A stretch of DNA of 37,371 nucleotides from an uncultured Gemmatimonadales bacterium (GTDB lineage Bacteria > Gemmatimonadota > Gemmatimonadetes > Palauibacterales > Palauibacteraceae). The DNA is taken from contig CAMYMV010000031.1 in NCBI GenBank assembly GCA_947259585.1, positions 1-37,371 on the forward strand. Direction: 5' to 3'. The stretch's first letter is position 1. Each line of letters starts with the position of its first letter. The notes beneath the pieces are model-generated. The model was given only the letters and a program-made list of their open reading frames with translations, searched no databases and was not told the DNA's origin. A program made the position numbers and the translations under genes. Of this stretch, positions 15,635 through 24,423 are shown in pieces.

Positions 15635-16524
15635 GTGAACCGAGTCGGCATGGCGGGTCTCGTCGGGATGGTCTCTATCGCATGGCTCGCTGCCTGTCAG
15701 GCCGCCGGTGATGATCCGAGCGAGAGTATCGCTGCCGAAGGGGCCGCTCCAAGCGTCGGGCCGCCGACGCTGGAGGAGCTCGAGAACGCCACCTACCAGG
15801 GCTTCGAGGACCCGGCGTCCGTGACTCTCGCGGCGGCGATGCCCCCACGCTCGATCGTTCGAGCGATGAGGCTGCCACGGGCTCGGCGACCGATGCGCCG
15901 CAGATCCTGGAAGGTGCGGCGCGGGCGATGGGCGGCGAGGCGGTCGCGAACGTTAGAACCGTCGAGACTCGGGCCGACGTGCAGAGCCCCACGGGATCCT
16001 TCGAAACGGTGCTCTACTCGGCCCGCGACGGCCGCGTGCGGATGATGCAGACGACCGGCTTCCACGCCGGCCTCAGTCCTGCCGGCGACTGGATCCTGCC
16101 GTCAGCCGAGGAGGGCCGCCGGCCCTTGCCGGCCGAGATACGCGAGGTCGTTATCGGTCACGAGCTGCACATGATCTTCATCGACCCCGAGAGCCGGTAT
16201 TCGGATCCCGTGTCCCTGGAACCGTCGACATTCAGGGATAGGCCGGTTCTGCCGGTCCGCGTGCGCGGCCAAGAGGGACGGTCTGTCCTCCTGTACTACG
16301 ACGGCCGCGACACGCTGCCCGCCGGCATGCGACTGGAGACCGCCGTCGGGGAGGTGGAGGTCGAAGTCTCGGATTGGCGCGTACTCGACGGGCTCCGGCT
16401 CTTCTGGTCTGCCGAGTTCCGGGACCGGTCCGGCAGCTTCGAATACGAGTACCAAGAGGTCCGGCTGAACGAGGTCCTCGACGACGAGTTCTTTCCGGAG
16501 GGAGGGTCGACCCAGGAGCCATGA
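15635..16524 (+). pseudogene. Lipoprotein with LolA-like mature domain, split by an apparent frameshift
   Basis: ATG 15635 begins MNRVGMAGLVGMVSIAWLAAC, a lipoprotein signal with lipobox LAAC, followed by PTLEELENATYQGFEDPASVTLA in the same frame. After about 15838 that frame turns into an Arg-rich, non-protein-like run. The -1 frame instead reads DAPQILEGAARAMGGEAVANVRTVETRA and continues as a coherent domain to 16524: SPTGSFETVLYSARDGRVRMM, then PAGMRLETAVGEVEVEVSDW, ending FFPEGGSTQEP. This second part resembles the LolA/outer-membrane lipoprotein carrier-like beta-sheet proteins. The shift sits in a GCG repeat (15829-15837), a plausible place for a one-base miscall. Either a sequencing error or a real inactivation would explain it. 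Confidence 0.65.
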
Positions 16525-16700
16525 TCGAGCTCGAGAAGCACGACGAGGCAAGGCCCGTCTGTCCGCACTGTGCCAATGAGTTGCCGAAGGTCTGGTTTCA
16601 GCGACTCAAGAATCCACTCGGGAAGCGGTACATCTACTTCTGCCCGACCTGCCGAAAAGTGCTCGGCATCAGCCACCGAAAAGGCTTCTGGATGGGCTGA
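16521..16700 (+). CDS. Small zinc-ribbon protein, 59 aa
   Basis: ATG 16521 overlaps the upstream stop (ATGA) and gives a 59-residue basic protein. It has two CxxC knuckles, CPHC (residues 13-16) and CPTC (37-40), separated by the segment ELPKVWFQRLKNPLGKRYIY, and ends ISHRKGFWMG. The spacing fits a treble-clef or zinc ribbon. The highly patterned ending suggests a conserved family rather than a chance ORF. No function is known to me; RNA- or ribosome-associated roles are common for such ribbons but remain a guess. The reading frame is open well upstream, but that part is inside the preceding gene. Confidence 0.75.
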   Translation: MIELEKHDEARPVCPHCANELPKVWFQRLKNPLGKRYIYFCPTCRKVLGISHRKGFWMG

Positions 16701-16743
16701 TGCCCAGCCTGCTAGCGTGGCTGCTTTGAGGGCCGCCGACCTC

Positions 16744-17367
16744 ATGTCCCGGATCGATCATCTGATCGTCGCGACGCCGGACCTCGAGGAGGGCATCGCG
16801 CGAACCGGGGAGCTTCTCGGTGTCGAGGCGGCGCCGGGAGGACAGCACCCGGGTTTTGGCACGCGCAACGCACTCATCACGCTGGGCAGGGGACGGTACC
16901 TCGAGATCGTCGGGCCTGATCCGGATCAGCCGGGTCCCGAGGGCGCGCGCCTCTTCGGGGTCGACGAGCTGGGGGCACCGCGGCTCGTGACCTGGGTGGC
17001 GAAGGGCAGCCATCTGGCGGGCTTGGTGCGCCGCGCGGCCAGGTACGGTGCCGAGCTGGGCGCCGTCCACTCAGGAGGACGGAGGCAGCCGGACGGGAGT
17101 TATCTGGCGTGGGAGGTGACCGACCCGTTCATGCCGCGCGAAGGAGGTGTCGTCCCCTTCTTCATCGACTGGGGGGAGACGCCGCATCCATCCGAGACGG
17201 CGCCCGTGGGTTGCGACTTGGTCGATCTTCGCGCCGAGCATCCCGAATTCGGCCGTGTGCGGGACATGCTGGACGGCCTGGAACTGGATCTTCATTTGGA
17301 GCCCGGCCCCAGGCCCACGCTCATCGCGACGATCCGCACGCCGTTTGGCATGGTCGAGCTGCGCTGA
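16744..17367 (+). CDS. Glyoxalase_3-type VOC-fold protein
   Basis: This is a 207-residue protein from ATG 16744, the only start that leaves the N-terminal strand at its normal position (MSRIDHLIVATPDLEEG). The opening IDHLIVATPDLE, the central LGRGRYLEIVGPDPDQ and PFFIDWG are the signatures of the longer VOC subfamily (Glyoxalase_3, PF13468), in which the His and Glu metal ligands lie at the first strand and in LEIVG. The substrate is unknown. It converges with the cytochrome P460 gene, and the 36 bp between them contains only a short GCGCT/AGCGC palindrome. Confidence 0.85.
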   Translation: MSRIDHLIVATPDLEEGIARTGELLGVEAAPGGQHPGFGTRNALITLGRGRYLEIVGPDPDQPGPEGARLFGVDELGAPRLVTWVAKGSHLAGLVRRAARYGAELGAVHSGGRRQPDGSYLAWEVTDPFMPREGGVVPFFIDWGETPHPSETAPVGCDLVDLRAEHPEFGRVRDMLDGLELDLHLEPGPRPTLIATIRTPFGMVELR

Positions 17368-17403
17368 GTCGTCGGCGCTCGGCGCTACAGCGCGGTTGAA
17401 GCG

Positions 17404-18021
17404 TCAGTGACCATTCTCGGTCGGCAACTTGTCTCTCAGCGCCGGATAGAACTGGACGAAGACGTTGTCGAGTGCCGTCTCCTCGGCATGGCACGAGTAG
17501 CAGTTCGCCTCGCCCGGGATGATGGACGCGCTCTCGGCGTCTCCACCGAAGCCGTAGAAGCCCCACCCGCTCTCGTGCACGCCCTCCTGCTTCAGGTGGA
17601 TCTCCGCCAGGAATCCCTCGTCCTCGTACCAACCCCCCCGAGCGGGGTCCGCGTTCTGTGACGCTTCGTACATCGCGAGGATGAACATCGTCCCCTCGGG
17701 AAACTCTCCCGTCTCGCGGAAGTGTCGGTAGCTCCAGGGCTGCATGTACACGTTGTGGAACATCCCCGGCGCGCTCCCCTCCATCACCGGTTCGAAGCCC
17801 CCGTCCTCCGCGTAGGAGAGACCAATGGAGGCCCCGACCATCACCCAGGCCTGCCAGCCATCGGGTCGGATCAGCTCTCCGGCATCGTTGAAGTGCGGGA
17901 TTTCGCTGGCCGGAGGGGCGTCCTGCGCCGACGCCGCGGCGAGTACCGCGCCGGCCGCGAACACGGTCAGCGCGACGATGCCCAGGCTGCTGATCAAGAT
18001 GATGGTGCCCTTGCTGCTCAT
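17404..18021 (-). CDS. Cytochrome P460-family c-type haem protein
   Basis: Read from the minus-strand ATG at 18021 (GGAGG 9 bases upstream), the product has 205 residues. A signal peptide (IILISSLGIVALTVFAAGAVLAAASA) sends it to the periplasm. The single haem-binding motif CYSCH is at 174-178, near the C-terminus, as in cytochrome P460. The preceding region has family-like features (HFNDAGELIRPDGWQAWVMVGASIGLSY, then GTMFILAMYEA). The family includes hydroxylamine-oxidising and NO-binding members; the diagnostic cross-linking Lys of true P460 is not obvious, so redox role is open. The longer ORF upstream of 18021 is not needed. Confidence 0.85.
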   Translation of the reverse strand: MSSKGTIILISSLGIVALTVFAAGAVLAAASAQDAPPASEIPHFNDAGELIRPDGWQAWVMVGASIGLSYAEDGGFEPVMEGSAPGMFHNVYMQPWSYRHFRETGEFPEGTMFILAMYEASQNADPARGGWYEDEGFLAEIHLKQEGVHESGWGFYGFGGDAESASIIPGEANCYSCHAEETALDNVFVQFYPALRDKLPTENGH

Positions 18022-18061
18022 GCTTCTGCCTCCGACGTTCTCGTGCGTGTCTGTTCTACCA

Positions 18062-18682
18062 ATGTACAAGGAGGAGTCCGAGCGAGCGTTGGACCGGGTT
18101 CTACGTAGTAGGCTGCTCGAGATGAAGGCGCTCGACGAGCGCATGCGTGCTCGGCTGGCGGAGACCCGGGAGCTGTTCGCCGGGTATGCCCCGGCCATGG
18201 AGGATGTGCACTGTCGCAACGCCGCTTCCCTGGCGGAGATCATCGCCGAGCACGACTGGCCGGGGGTGCGGCTCGTCGGCGAGGACGGATGCGAGGCGGC
18301 CTGGCTCGTTGCGCAACACGCGATCAGCCGGCCGGCGCAGCAGCGGGCCTTTCTGGCGGCGCTCGAGGAGGCGGTTCGACGGGGCGATGCACCGCCGCGT
18401 CAACGCGCCTGCCTTGAGGATCGGATTCGGTTCAATGAACGGAGGCCCCAACGATACGGCACGGTGATGGACTGGGGTCCGGACGGCGAGTTGGCCGTGG
18501 GGCCGGTCGAGGATCCCGAGGGCTTGGACGCGCGGCGAGCCGCCCTCGGCCTGCCGGTCCTGGCCGATGCTCTCGCGGCGGCGAGGGCGCGCGCGCGGCA
18601 GGCGGGCGAAGGTCCGCCGACCGATCATGCCAACCGCGAGCGGGAGGCCGAGCTCTGGGCGAAGAGGGTGGGGTGGCTTTGA
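18062..18682 (+). CDS. DUF6624-family protein
   Basis: This is a 206-residue protein from ATG 18062, only 40 bp from the divergent cytochrome gene. The sequence contains the DUF6624 pattern: ALDRVLRSRLLEMKALDERMRARL (N-terminal helix), ENTAR-like RNAASLAEIIAEHDWPG, VGEDGCEAAWLVAQHAI, then RPQRYGTV and GPVEDPEGLDARRAALGLP. It has no signal peptide and appears cytosolic. The family is widespread in bacteria but its function is unknown to me. No good ribosome site precedes ATG 18062; the internal ATG at 18122 lacks one too, so the longer start is preferred because it preserves the family's first helix. Confidence 0.8.
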   Translation: MYKEESERALDRVLRSRLLEMKALDERMRARLAETRELFAGYAPAMEDVHCRNAASLAEIIAEHDWPGVRLVGEDGCEAAWLVAQHAISRPAQQRAFLAALEEAVRRGDAPPRQRACLEDRIRFNERRPQRYGTVMDWGPDGELAVGPVEDPEGLDARRAALGLPVLADALAAARARARQAGEGPPTDHANREREAELWAKRVGWL

Positions 18683-18698
18683 GATCGGAGGCCCCGTC

Positions 18699-19652
18699 GT
18701 GCTGACGACGGCGCTTCTGATCTCCGGGCTGGGGCTTCTCTTCCTTGGGGGAGAGGCGCTCGTGCGCGGTTCCGCCGCCCTGGCGCTTCGCTTCGGACTG
18801 ACCCCTCTCTTCGTGGGGCTCACGATCGTCTCGTTCGGCACCAGCAGTCCAGAGCTCGCGGTGAGCATAAGCGCGTCGATGTCAGGGCAGGTCGGCGTTG
18901 CCGTCGGCAACGTGGTCGGATCGAACATCGCCAACATCGGCTTGATCCTCGGCATCAGTGCTCTGCTGAGTCCGATCAAGGCGAAATCGAAGCTCGTGCT
19001 GTGGGACGTGCCGATCATGATCGCCGCCTCCTTCTTGGTCGCGGCGCTCCTGGACGACAGCCGGCTTGCTTGGCGCGAGGGCCTGCTGCTCCTCGGCGGT
19101 CTGGTTGCCTACACCGGCTTCGGCCTTCATCTGGCGAGACGAGAGAAGAACGGGATCCGGCGGGAGTTCGAGGGTGCATTGCCGCCAGGCACGGTAACGC
19201 TCGCCAGACAGATCGTGCTGATCCTGATGGGCACCGGAGCGCTCATCCTCGGAGGACGCGCCTTCGTGGATGGAGGAGTGCGGATGGCGTACGCCTTCCA
19301 TGTGAGCCCCGCCGTGATCGGGCTTACCGTCGTCGCGCTCGGGACGAGTCTGCCGGAGTTGGTTACGTCGGTGGTCGCGGCCCTGAAGGGGCACCCGGAC
19401 ATCGCCGTCGGGAACGCAATCGGCTCCAGCCTCTTCAACCTGCTCGGGATCCTCGGAATCGCGTCGATCGTCCATCCTCTCAAATTGGGCGAGGTACAGG
19501 GAGAGGATCTGGGAGCGATGATAGCGATCTCGGTCCTGCTTCTCGTCCTGATCCGGACGAGGTTCGATCTCAACCGATGGGAGGGCGGCGTGCTGGTGGC
19601 CTCCTATGTCGGCTATCTCGCCTGGCTCTTCTCCCGGGTCTCCGGCGCCTGA
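18699..19652 (+). CDS. Na+/Ca2+ (or K+/Ca2+) exchanger of the CaCA family, YrbG-like
   Basis: GTG 18699 with GGAGG 7 bases upstream gives 317 residues and about ten helices in two inverted halves. Both alpha-repeat motifs are intact: GLTIVSFGTSSPELAVSI (first) and GLTVVALGTSLPELVTSV (second), each followed by the GNxxGSN/S motif (VGNVVGSNIANIGLI and VGNAIGSSLFNLLGI). The two Glu residues in SPELA and LPELV coordinate the ion. The protein exchanges cytoplasmic calcium or another divalent cation for sodium. The long loop between the halves is only moderate in size, as in the prokaryotic YrbG group. Confidence 0.95.
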   Translation: MLTTALLISGLGLLFLGGEALVRGSAALALRFGLTPLFVGLTIVSFGTSSPELAVSISASMSGQVGVAVGNVVGSNIANIGLILGISALLSPIKAKSKLVLWDVPIMIAASFLVAALLDDSRLAWREGLLLLGGLVAYTGFGLHLARREKNGIRREFEGALPPGTVTLARQIVLILMGTGALILGGRAFVDGGVRMAYAFHVSPAVIGLTVVALGTSLPELVTSVVAALKGHPDIAVGNAIGSSLFNLLGILGIASIVHPLKLGEVQGEDLGAMIAISVLLLVLIRTRFDLNRWEGGVLVASYVGYLAWLFSRVSGA

Positions 19653-19868
19653 CCTCTCCTCCCCCGTCATGGCACCGATCATGCTCACATCGAGGGATTC
19701 CAGGACAGGCTTCGAGCGGGCACATTCGGGGGTGCTTCGGGTTAACAGCTGCCGAACGCAGAGGAAGAAAGTAACGCAGAGTCGATCGGGGTCGTCTAAG
19801 TGTGACGATCGTGGAGATCCCGGGCATCGGCCGACTCGGTCACATATTCGAGGGTCATAGAGTCGAGG

Positions 19869-21838
19869 ATGAGCAAGCACACCCCTGCGGCAGTCATCGC
19901 TAGAGGCTCGGCGAGGCATCGGTCCTTTCTTTGGATCGGTTTGCTCGGCTCTCTTTTCCTTCTGACGGCCTGCGCCGGAGACAGCACGGGCCCGGCGCCG
20001 CCTCCGCCGGCCCCCCCGCCGCCTCCGCCGGCTCCCCCGCCTCCCCCTCCCCCCAGCGGCGACGTGGAGGTGCGCCTCGACCTCGCATTGAACGATGTGT
20101 TCGTCATCACCGATCCGGATTCGATGGCCTTCGAGCTGCCGGGTGCGGCTACGGCCCGCGAATATCGGGTGATCGTGCAGAGCGCCAGCAAGCTGGGAGG
20201 GGGCTTGTGGCCGTTCAAGCTCACCGGAGAGGCGTGCTCGGCGACCGCTTCGTCTGGCTCCGTGAGAGCGAGCTGCTGAGGCAGGAGGCGCAGGCGGTTC
20301 ACCAGCGGCAACGGAGCGGGGTCGAGGTGGTGCGGCTGCAAGAGCGGGCCTGGGATGAGCTTCGCCGGATCGGGGCACGGGTCGCTCCGATGGGGGCGAA
20401 GGTCGCACGAACCGGCGCCGCTGCTGCCCGGGCAGCTGCGGGAAGCGGTACGGCCCAGGCTCGGCTGGCGGGCGTCCCCTCCACCGGCGACGAGCTGGAG
20501 TTCATCATGCCGGTGGGCGAGGATCTCTCGCTGAGCTGCACCAACACCGAGAAAATCCTGCAGGCGGAGATCCGTTCCGTGGGCGAGCACTTCGTGATCG
20601 CGCGGGACATGCAGGGGACGGACTCCTTTTCGGCGGGTGACTACGCCGCGATCCAGGCCGTGCTGGACGACGTCATCCACCCGGTGGACACGGAGTACTT
20701 CGGCGAGACGTCGGACATCGATGAGAACGAAAGGGTGATCGTCCTCATCACGGAAGAGGTAAACAAGCTGACGGAGCTCACGGACACGCTGATCTTCCTC
20801 GGCTTCTTCCTGCCCAGCGATCTCGCCAACCCGGTCGATTGTCCGGCCAGCAACGCGGGCGAGATCGTCTACCTGCGCGCCCCGGATCCCGACGGCGAAT
20901 TCGGCGAGGAGACGTCGGTCGAGCGCGCGATCGACATCTTGAAATCGACCACGTCCCACGAGTTTCAGCACCTGATCAACTCCGTGCAGCGGTTCATCCT
21001 CGGCAACTCCCAGTTCGCGGCCAGCGACGACGTCTGGCTCAACGAGGGGCTCTCGCACCTCGCAGAAGAGCTGGTCGGCCTCGCCGTCACGGGGTTTTCG
21101 GTAAGGGCTAATCTCGGCATCGACGCCGCCGTGTCCGACGTCGATGCCTTCAACACCTTTCTGATCGAGAACTTCTTCAACATCGGGGCTACGGCGAGTA
21201 GCGACGAGGGCTGCGATGGGTGGATGGTCGATCCGGAGAGCAGCATCGCGATCAACAGTCCCGCCATCGGCAACCCGCCAGGGTGCGGCTCGCTCACGAT
21301 GCGCGGCTGGTCCTACCTCTTCCTCCGCTGGTTGGGCGACCACTTCGGCCCTGCCGGGAACGGCGTGATCCCGGGCAGCAACGAGCAGGAGTTCTTCCGA
21401 GAGCTCACACGCGGCGGGCCGACACACCTCACGGGTCCGGCGAACATCGAACAGGCCGTGGCGGCGTTCGGGGGCGACGAGAGCTGGGAGGAGCTCCTGG
21501 CGGACTTCCTGCTGATGGTGGCCGTCGACGATCTGACCGGCGCGAACCTCCCGGCCCGCAGCCAGCTTCGTACGTGGGATCTGCGGGACCTGTTCCGCGG
21601 CTTGAACGAGAACACCGGCACCGGGCCGGCCTTCCCGCAGCCCTACCCGCTGAAGGTCGAGGCGGTGCTGTTCGACGATGTGGACCTCAGCTTCTCTGTT
21701 CGCTCGGCCTCGGCGAAGTACTTCACGCTTCTCGCCACGACCACGACGCCGGACTACGTGATCCGGATCACCGATCAGGCTGGTGAGCCGCTGAGGGCGA
21801 ACGTGCGGCCTCAAGTCACCGTCGTCCGCCTCCGCTAG
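19869..21838 (+). pseudogene. M30-like zinc metalloprotease lipoprotein, first tandem copy, frame broken
   Basis: ATG 19869 begins a lipoprotein (lipobox LTAC, then a long Pro-rich linker) and reads in one frame to about 20230 (VQSASKLGGGLWPFKLTGE). Beyond this the frame ends at TGA 20277. A second frame, open from before the break, carries the rest to 21838. The two halves together align along their full length with the gene at 21855. The catalytic zinc motif is HEFQH (20957-20971), with the third-ligand region NEGLSHLAEE (about 21041-21070), as in peptidase family M30 (hyicolysin type). Later segments are the RGWSYLFLRWLGDH helix and a C-terminal beta domain. If the -1 shift at 20230-20280 is real the gene is inactive. 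Confidence 0.75.
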
Positions 21839-21854
21839 TCGGGGGAGGAGCACT

Positions 21855-23765
21855 GTGAGCGCCCGATACGCCACGGGTCTGGCCGCCCTCCTCGGGTTGG
21901 CCGTCCTGCCGCTGGCCGGGTGTGGGGGGCCCACGGAGCCGCCGCCCCCCCCGCCGCCGCCGCCCAGCCTCGACCTGGCTGTCGGGGAATCGGCCGTCGT
22001 GGTGGGCGGTGCCCAGTTGAGCGAGATGACCATCAAGGGCGGGCCGGGACCGCGCGAGTACGCGATTGCGGTGCAGAGCGCGAGCCGACTGTCGTCCGGA
22101 AACTGGCCGATGAGCCTTGCGGGGGAGTCTGCCGCGCCGGCTCAGGCGGCCGCGGTGCCCGCCCGCCGGGTCCGGTCGTCGCAGGCCGCTGATCAACCGG
22201 GTGGCTCCCTCGCTTCCCGGGACCTCTCCAGCGTCGACCTTCCGGCCCTGCACCAGATCAGCGAGCTCGTGATGCGGTCGAGCGCCCGGAGGGAGCTCCA
22301 AAGACGCGGCGCGCGGCCGGCCCGCGGCCCGGTGACGGACCCGGAAGGGTCGGGCCTCGCCGTCAGCTTCCGAACCTCCCGACGCGTTCTGGTGCCGGCG
22401 GTCGGCGAGCGGCGGGATTTCCTCTTCTCGGTACAGCCGGATCTGACCGTCTCGTGTGAGGACACGGCGGCCGTGATCAACGCCTCCGCCAAGGCGGTCG
22501 GCGAGCACTTCGCGATCTACCGTGACTTGCAGGAGAACAGCGGCTTCACGGCCGCTGACTACGCGGAGATTCTGGCCGCGCTCGAAGACTTCGTGTACCC
22601 CGTCAACACCTCCTACTTCGGGGAGCCGGCCGACATCGACGGCAACGAGCGGATCGTCGTGCTGGTCACCGAGGAGACCAACAAGCTCTCGGGCGCGAGC
22701 GGGCTCACGTTCATCGCCGGTTTCTTCGTCCCCTCGGACCTCTCCGATTCCGGCGATCCCGAGGGGAGCGGCACGAGTGCCGATGGCGTTTGCGCGACCA
22801 GCAACGAGGCCGAGATCCTCTACCTCATAGCGCCCGACCCCGATGGCACGTACGGGATCCCGCACACGGTGGACTTCACCAAGAAGACTGTGATCGGCGT
22901 CTCGGCGCACGAGCTCCAGCATCTGATAGGCGCCGAGCGGAGGCTCATCTTTGGCTCGGGCGACTTCGGCGACCTCGAGGATACCTGGGTCGACGAAGGG
23001 CTCTCGCACGTCGCCGAGGAACTCACCGGGCTGGCGGCGGCCGGACTCTCTGTCCGCTCCAATCTCTCCTTTTTTGAGATAGCTACCAACACGGAGGTCT
23101 TCAACCGTTTCCACCTGGCCAACTTCTCCCGGCTCGGCCAGACGAGCGGCTGCGGGGGCTGGATGAAGAGCCCCGAGGACACGCAGACCATCGTCTTGGA
23201 GGACCCCAGCGGTTGCTCCGGACTGCGCTACCGCGGCTTCGCCTGGATCTTCATGCGCTGGCTCGGCGACCACGAGGGTCCGGCGGGCAGCGGCGTCGTC
23301 CCGGGCAGCGGCGAAGCGGCGCTGTTCCGCGAGATCGTCGGAGGGGGCCCGACGCTCATGACCGGGATCCCCAACATCGAGCGAGCGGTGGCGGAGGTTG
23401 GGAGCGGAAGGAGCTGGGAGGCCCTTCTGGCGGATTTCCTCATCGCCACGGCTGCCGACGACAGGGCCGAGGGAGCGCCGCCGCGTACGCAGATCCTGAC
23501 CTGGGACCTGCCGGATGTGTTCCTCGGGTTGCACGTAGACGAGGGAACGAGGCAGAACTTCGACGTGCCCTTCCCGTTGGAGATCGAGTCCCTCGGCTTC
23601 ACGACGGTGCAGGAGCAGTTCAGCGTTCGCTCTTCGACGGCCAAGTACTTCTCGCTCGTGAGCGACGCGACTGCGCCGGACTACGAGATCCGGCTGTTGG
23701 ATACAGCGGGACTTCCGATCACGGGGGACGCGGCGGCGCAGCTGACCATCTTCCGGGTACGCTAA
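21855..23765 (+). CDS. M30-like zinc metalloprotease lipoprotein, intact second copy
   Basis: GTG 21855 has a strong ribosome site (GGGGGAGGAG) and gives 636 residues. The signal ends in LAGC, then a proline run serves as spacer from the lipid anchor. The catalytic motif is HELQH at 352-356, with the downstream Glu in VDEGLSHVAEEL (Glu381), the arrangement of M30 metallopeptidases: HExxH-like with a Glu ligand 25-30 residues later. A region at 455-480 (RYRGFAWIFMRWLGDHEG) matches the family's helix. The enzyme is probably anchored on the outer face of the outer membrane and degrades proteins outside the cell. It follows its broken paralogue with a 16-bp gap. Confidence 0.85.
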   Translation: MSARYATGLAALLGLAVLPLAGCGGPTEPPPPPPPPPSLDLAVGESAVVVGGAQLSEMTIKGGPGPREYAIAVQSASRLSSGNWPMSLAGESAAPAQAAAVPARRVRSSQAADQPGGSLASRDLSSVDLPALHQISELVMRSSARRELQRRGARPARGPVTDPEGSGLAVSFRTSRRVLVPAVGERRDFLFSVQPDLTVSCEDTAAVINASAKAVGEHFAIYRDLQENSGFTAADYAEILAALEDFVYPVNTSYFGEPADIDGNERIVVLVTEETNKLSGASGLTFIAGFFVPSDLSDSGDPEGSGTSADGVCATSNEAEILYLIAPDPDGTYGIPHTVDFTKKTVIGVSAHELQHLIGAERRLIFGSGDFGDLEDTWVDEGLSHVAEELTGLAAAGLSVRSNLSFFEIATNTEVFNRFHLANFSRLGQTSGCGGWMKSPEDTQTIVLEDPSGCSGLRYRGFAWIFMRWLGDHEGPAGSGVVPGSGEAALFREIVGGGPTLMTGIPNIERAVAEVGSGRSWEALLADFLIATAADDRAEGAPPRTQILTWDLPDVFLGLHVDEGTRQNFDVPFPLEIESLGFTTVQEQFSVRSSTAKYFSLVSDATAPDYEIRLLDTAGLPITGDAAAQLTIFRVR

Positions 23766-23817
23766 CCGGTGCTCGAGGGCGCTGGCGTGTGCCGGACATA
23801 GAGAGGACGAGAGGGAA

Positions 23818-24357
23818 ATGGCGAGATCTCACGACGCATGGTTGGCGACGGCCGCTCTCGGCGCGGCGTTGGCCGGATGCTCGGGCAACGCGAGCCCGCA
23901 GACGATGCCCGTAGCCGGCTGGGGCGAGTCGGGTCCGGAGAGCGTCTCCGGGACGGTGCGTCAGGTGGGCAACCTGCCCTTCGCCCGGACGTTGGTCGAC
24001 GAGGACGGAGAGGGAGGAGACAACGTGTTCGTGACCGGAGATCTCGAGACCGAGATCACCCGGCTCGCCGGCATGACGGTGATCGTCACGGGCAGCTTCA
24101 CGGATGGAGATCAGCCGGGCCGCCACATTCTGGCGACCTCCTACGAGATTGTGGCTAGCGAGGAGGATCCCGTGGCGGTGGGGATCTTGAGCCGTGACGA
24201 CGAGGGCTTCTACCTCCGCCTGTCCGGCGGTGCCGAGTACCGCTTGTCCCAGGTGCCCCCGGAGTTGGCGGAGGCCGCCGGAGCCAGGCTCTGGGTGGCG
24301 GCTGCCGAGGGGGGGCACGTCCGAGGCTATGGGATCCTTAGGGAATCCACCGAGTAG
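23818..24357 (+). CDS. Small lipoprotein, beta-rich, unknown function
   Basis: The 179-residue product starts MARSHDAWLATAALGAALAGC (lipobox LAGC). The mature part is made of short strands: VSGTVRQVGNLPFARTLV, DLETEITRLAGMTVIVTGSF, GRHILATSYEIV and GILSRDDEGFYLRLSG, a pattern that resembles an OB-fold-like barrel. It has no catalytic motif. It directly follows the M30-type protease pair with a 52-bp gap and an AG-rich ribosome site, so it may be transcribed with them. A palindromic hairpin follows the stop, which suggests the unit ends here. Confidence 0.7.
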   Translation: MARSHDAWLATAALGAALAGCSGNASPQTMPVAGWGESGPESVSGTVRQVGNLPFARTLVDEDGEGGDNVFVTGDLETEITRLAGMTVIVTGSFTDGDQPGRHILATSYEIVASEEDPVAVGILSRDDEGFYLRLSGGAEYRLSQVPPELAEAAGARLWVAAAEGGHVRGYGILRESTE

Positions 24358-24372
24358 AGCTACACTTCCAAC

Positions 24373-24390
24373 TGCCGGCTGAGGCCGGCA
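24373..24390 (+). terminator. Hairpin after the lipoprotein gene, terminator-like but without T-run
   Basis: TGCCGGC, loop TGAG, GCCGGCA form a perfect 7-bp GC-rich stem 15 bases after the lipoprotein stop and 33 bases before thrS. There is no run of T afterwards, so it may stop transcription weakly or only protect an mRNA end. Confidence 0.45.
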
Positions 24391-24423
24391 AGCTAGTCAC
24401 CCCGGATCATCGACGGGTATGCG

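Noticed and set aside
17382..17393. GCGCT/AGCGC palindrome between the convergent VOC and P460 genes
   Set aside because: The stem is only 5 bp with a 2-base loop and no T-run, so it does not qualify as a terminator.
19653..19868. 216-bp gap before the first M30 gene
   Set aside because: Checked for promoters, tRNA, small ORFs and hairpins; nothing convincing was found.
19992..20055. GCC/CCG-rich tandem run, possible microsatellite
   Set aside because: It encodes the Pro-rich linker of the lipoprotein in frame; the second copy has a similar run, so it is a protein feature rather than a separate repeat element.
19796..22036. 746-codon minus-strand frame opposite the first M30 copy
   Set aside because: It is the antisense shadow of the protease. 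The + strand reading contains the catalytic motifs and matches the paralogue.
21816..23534. 572-codon minus-strand frame opposite the second M30 copy
   Set aside because: Antisense shadow with no domain.
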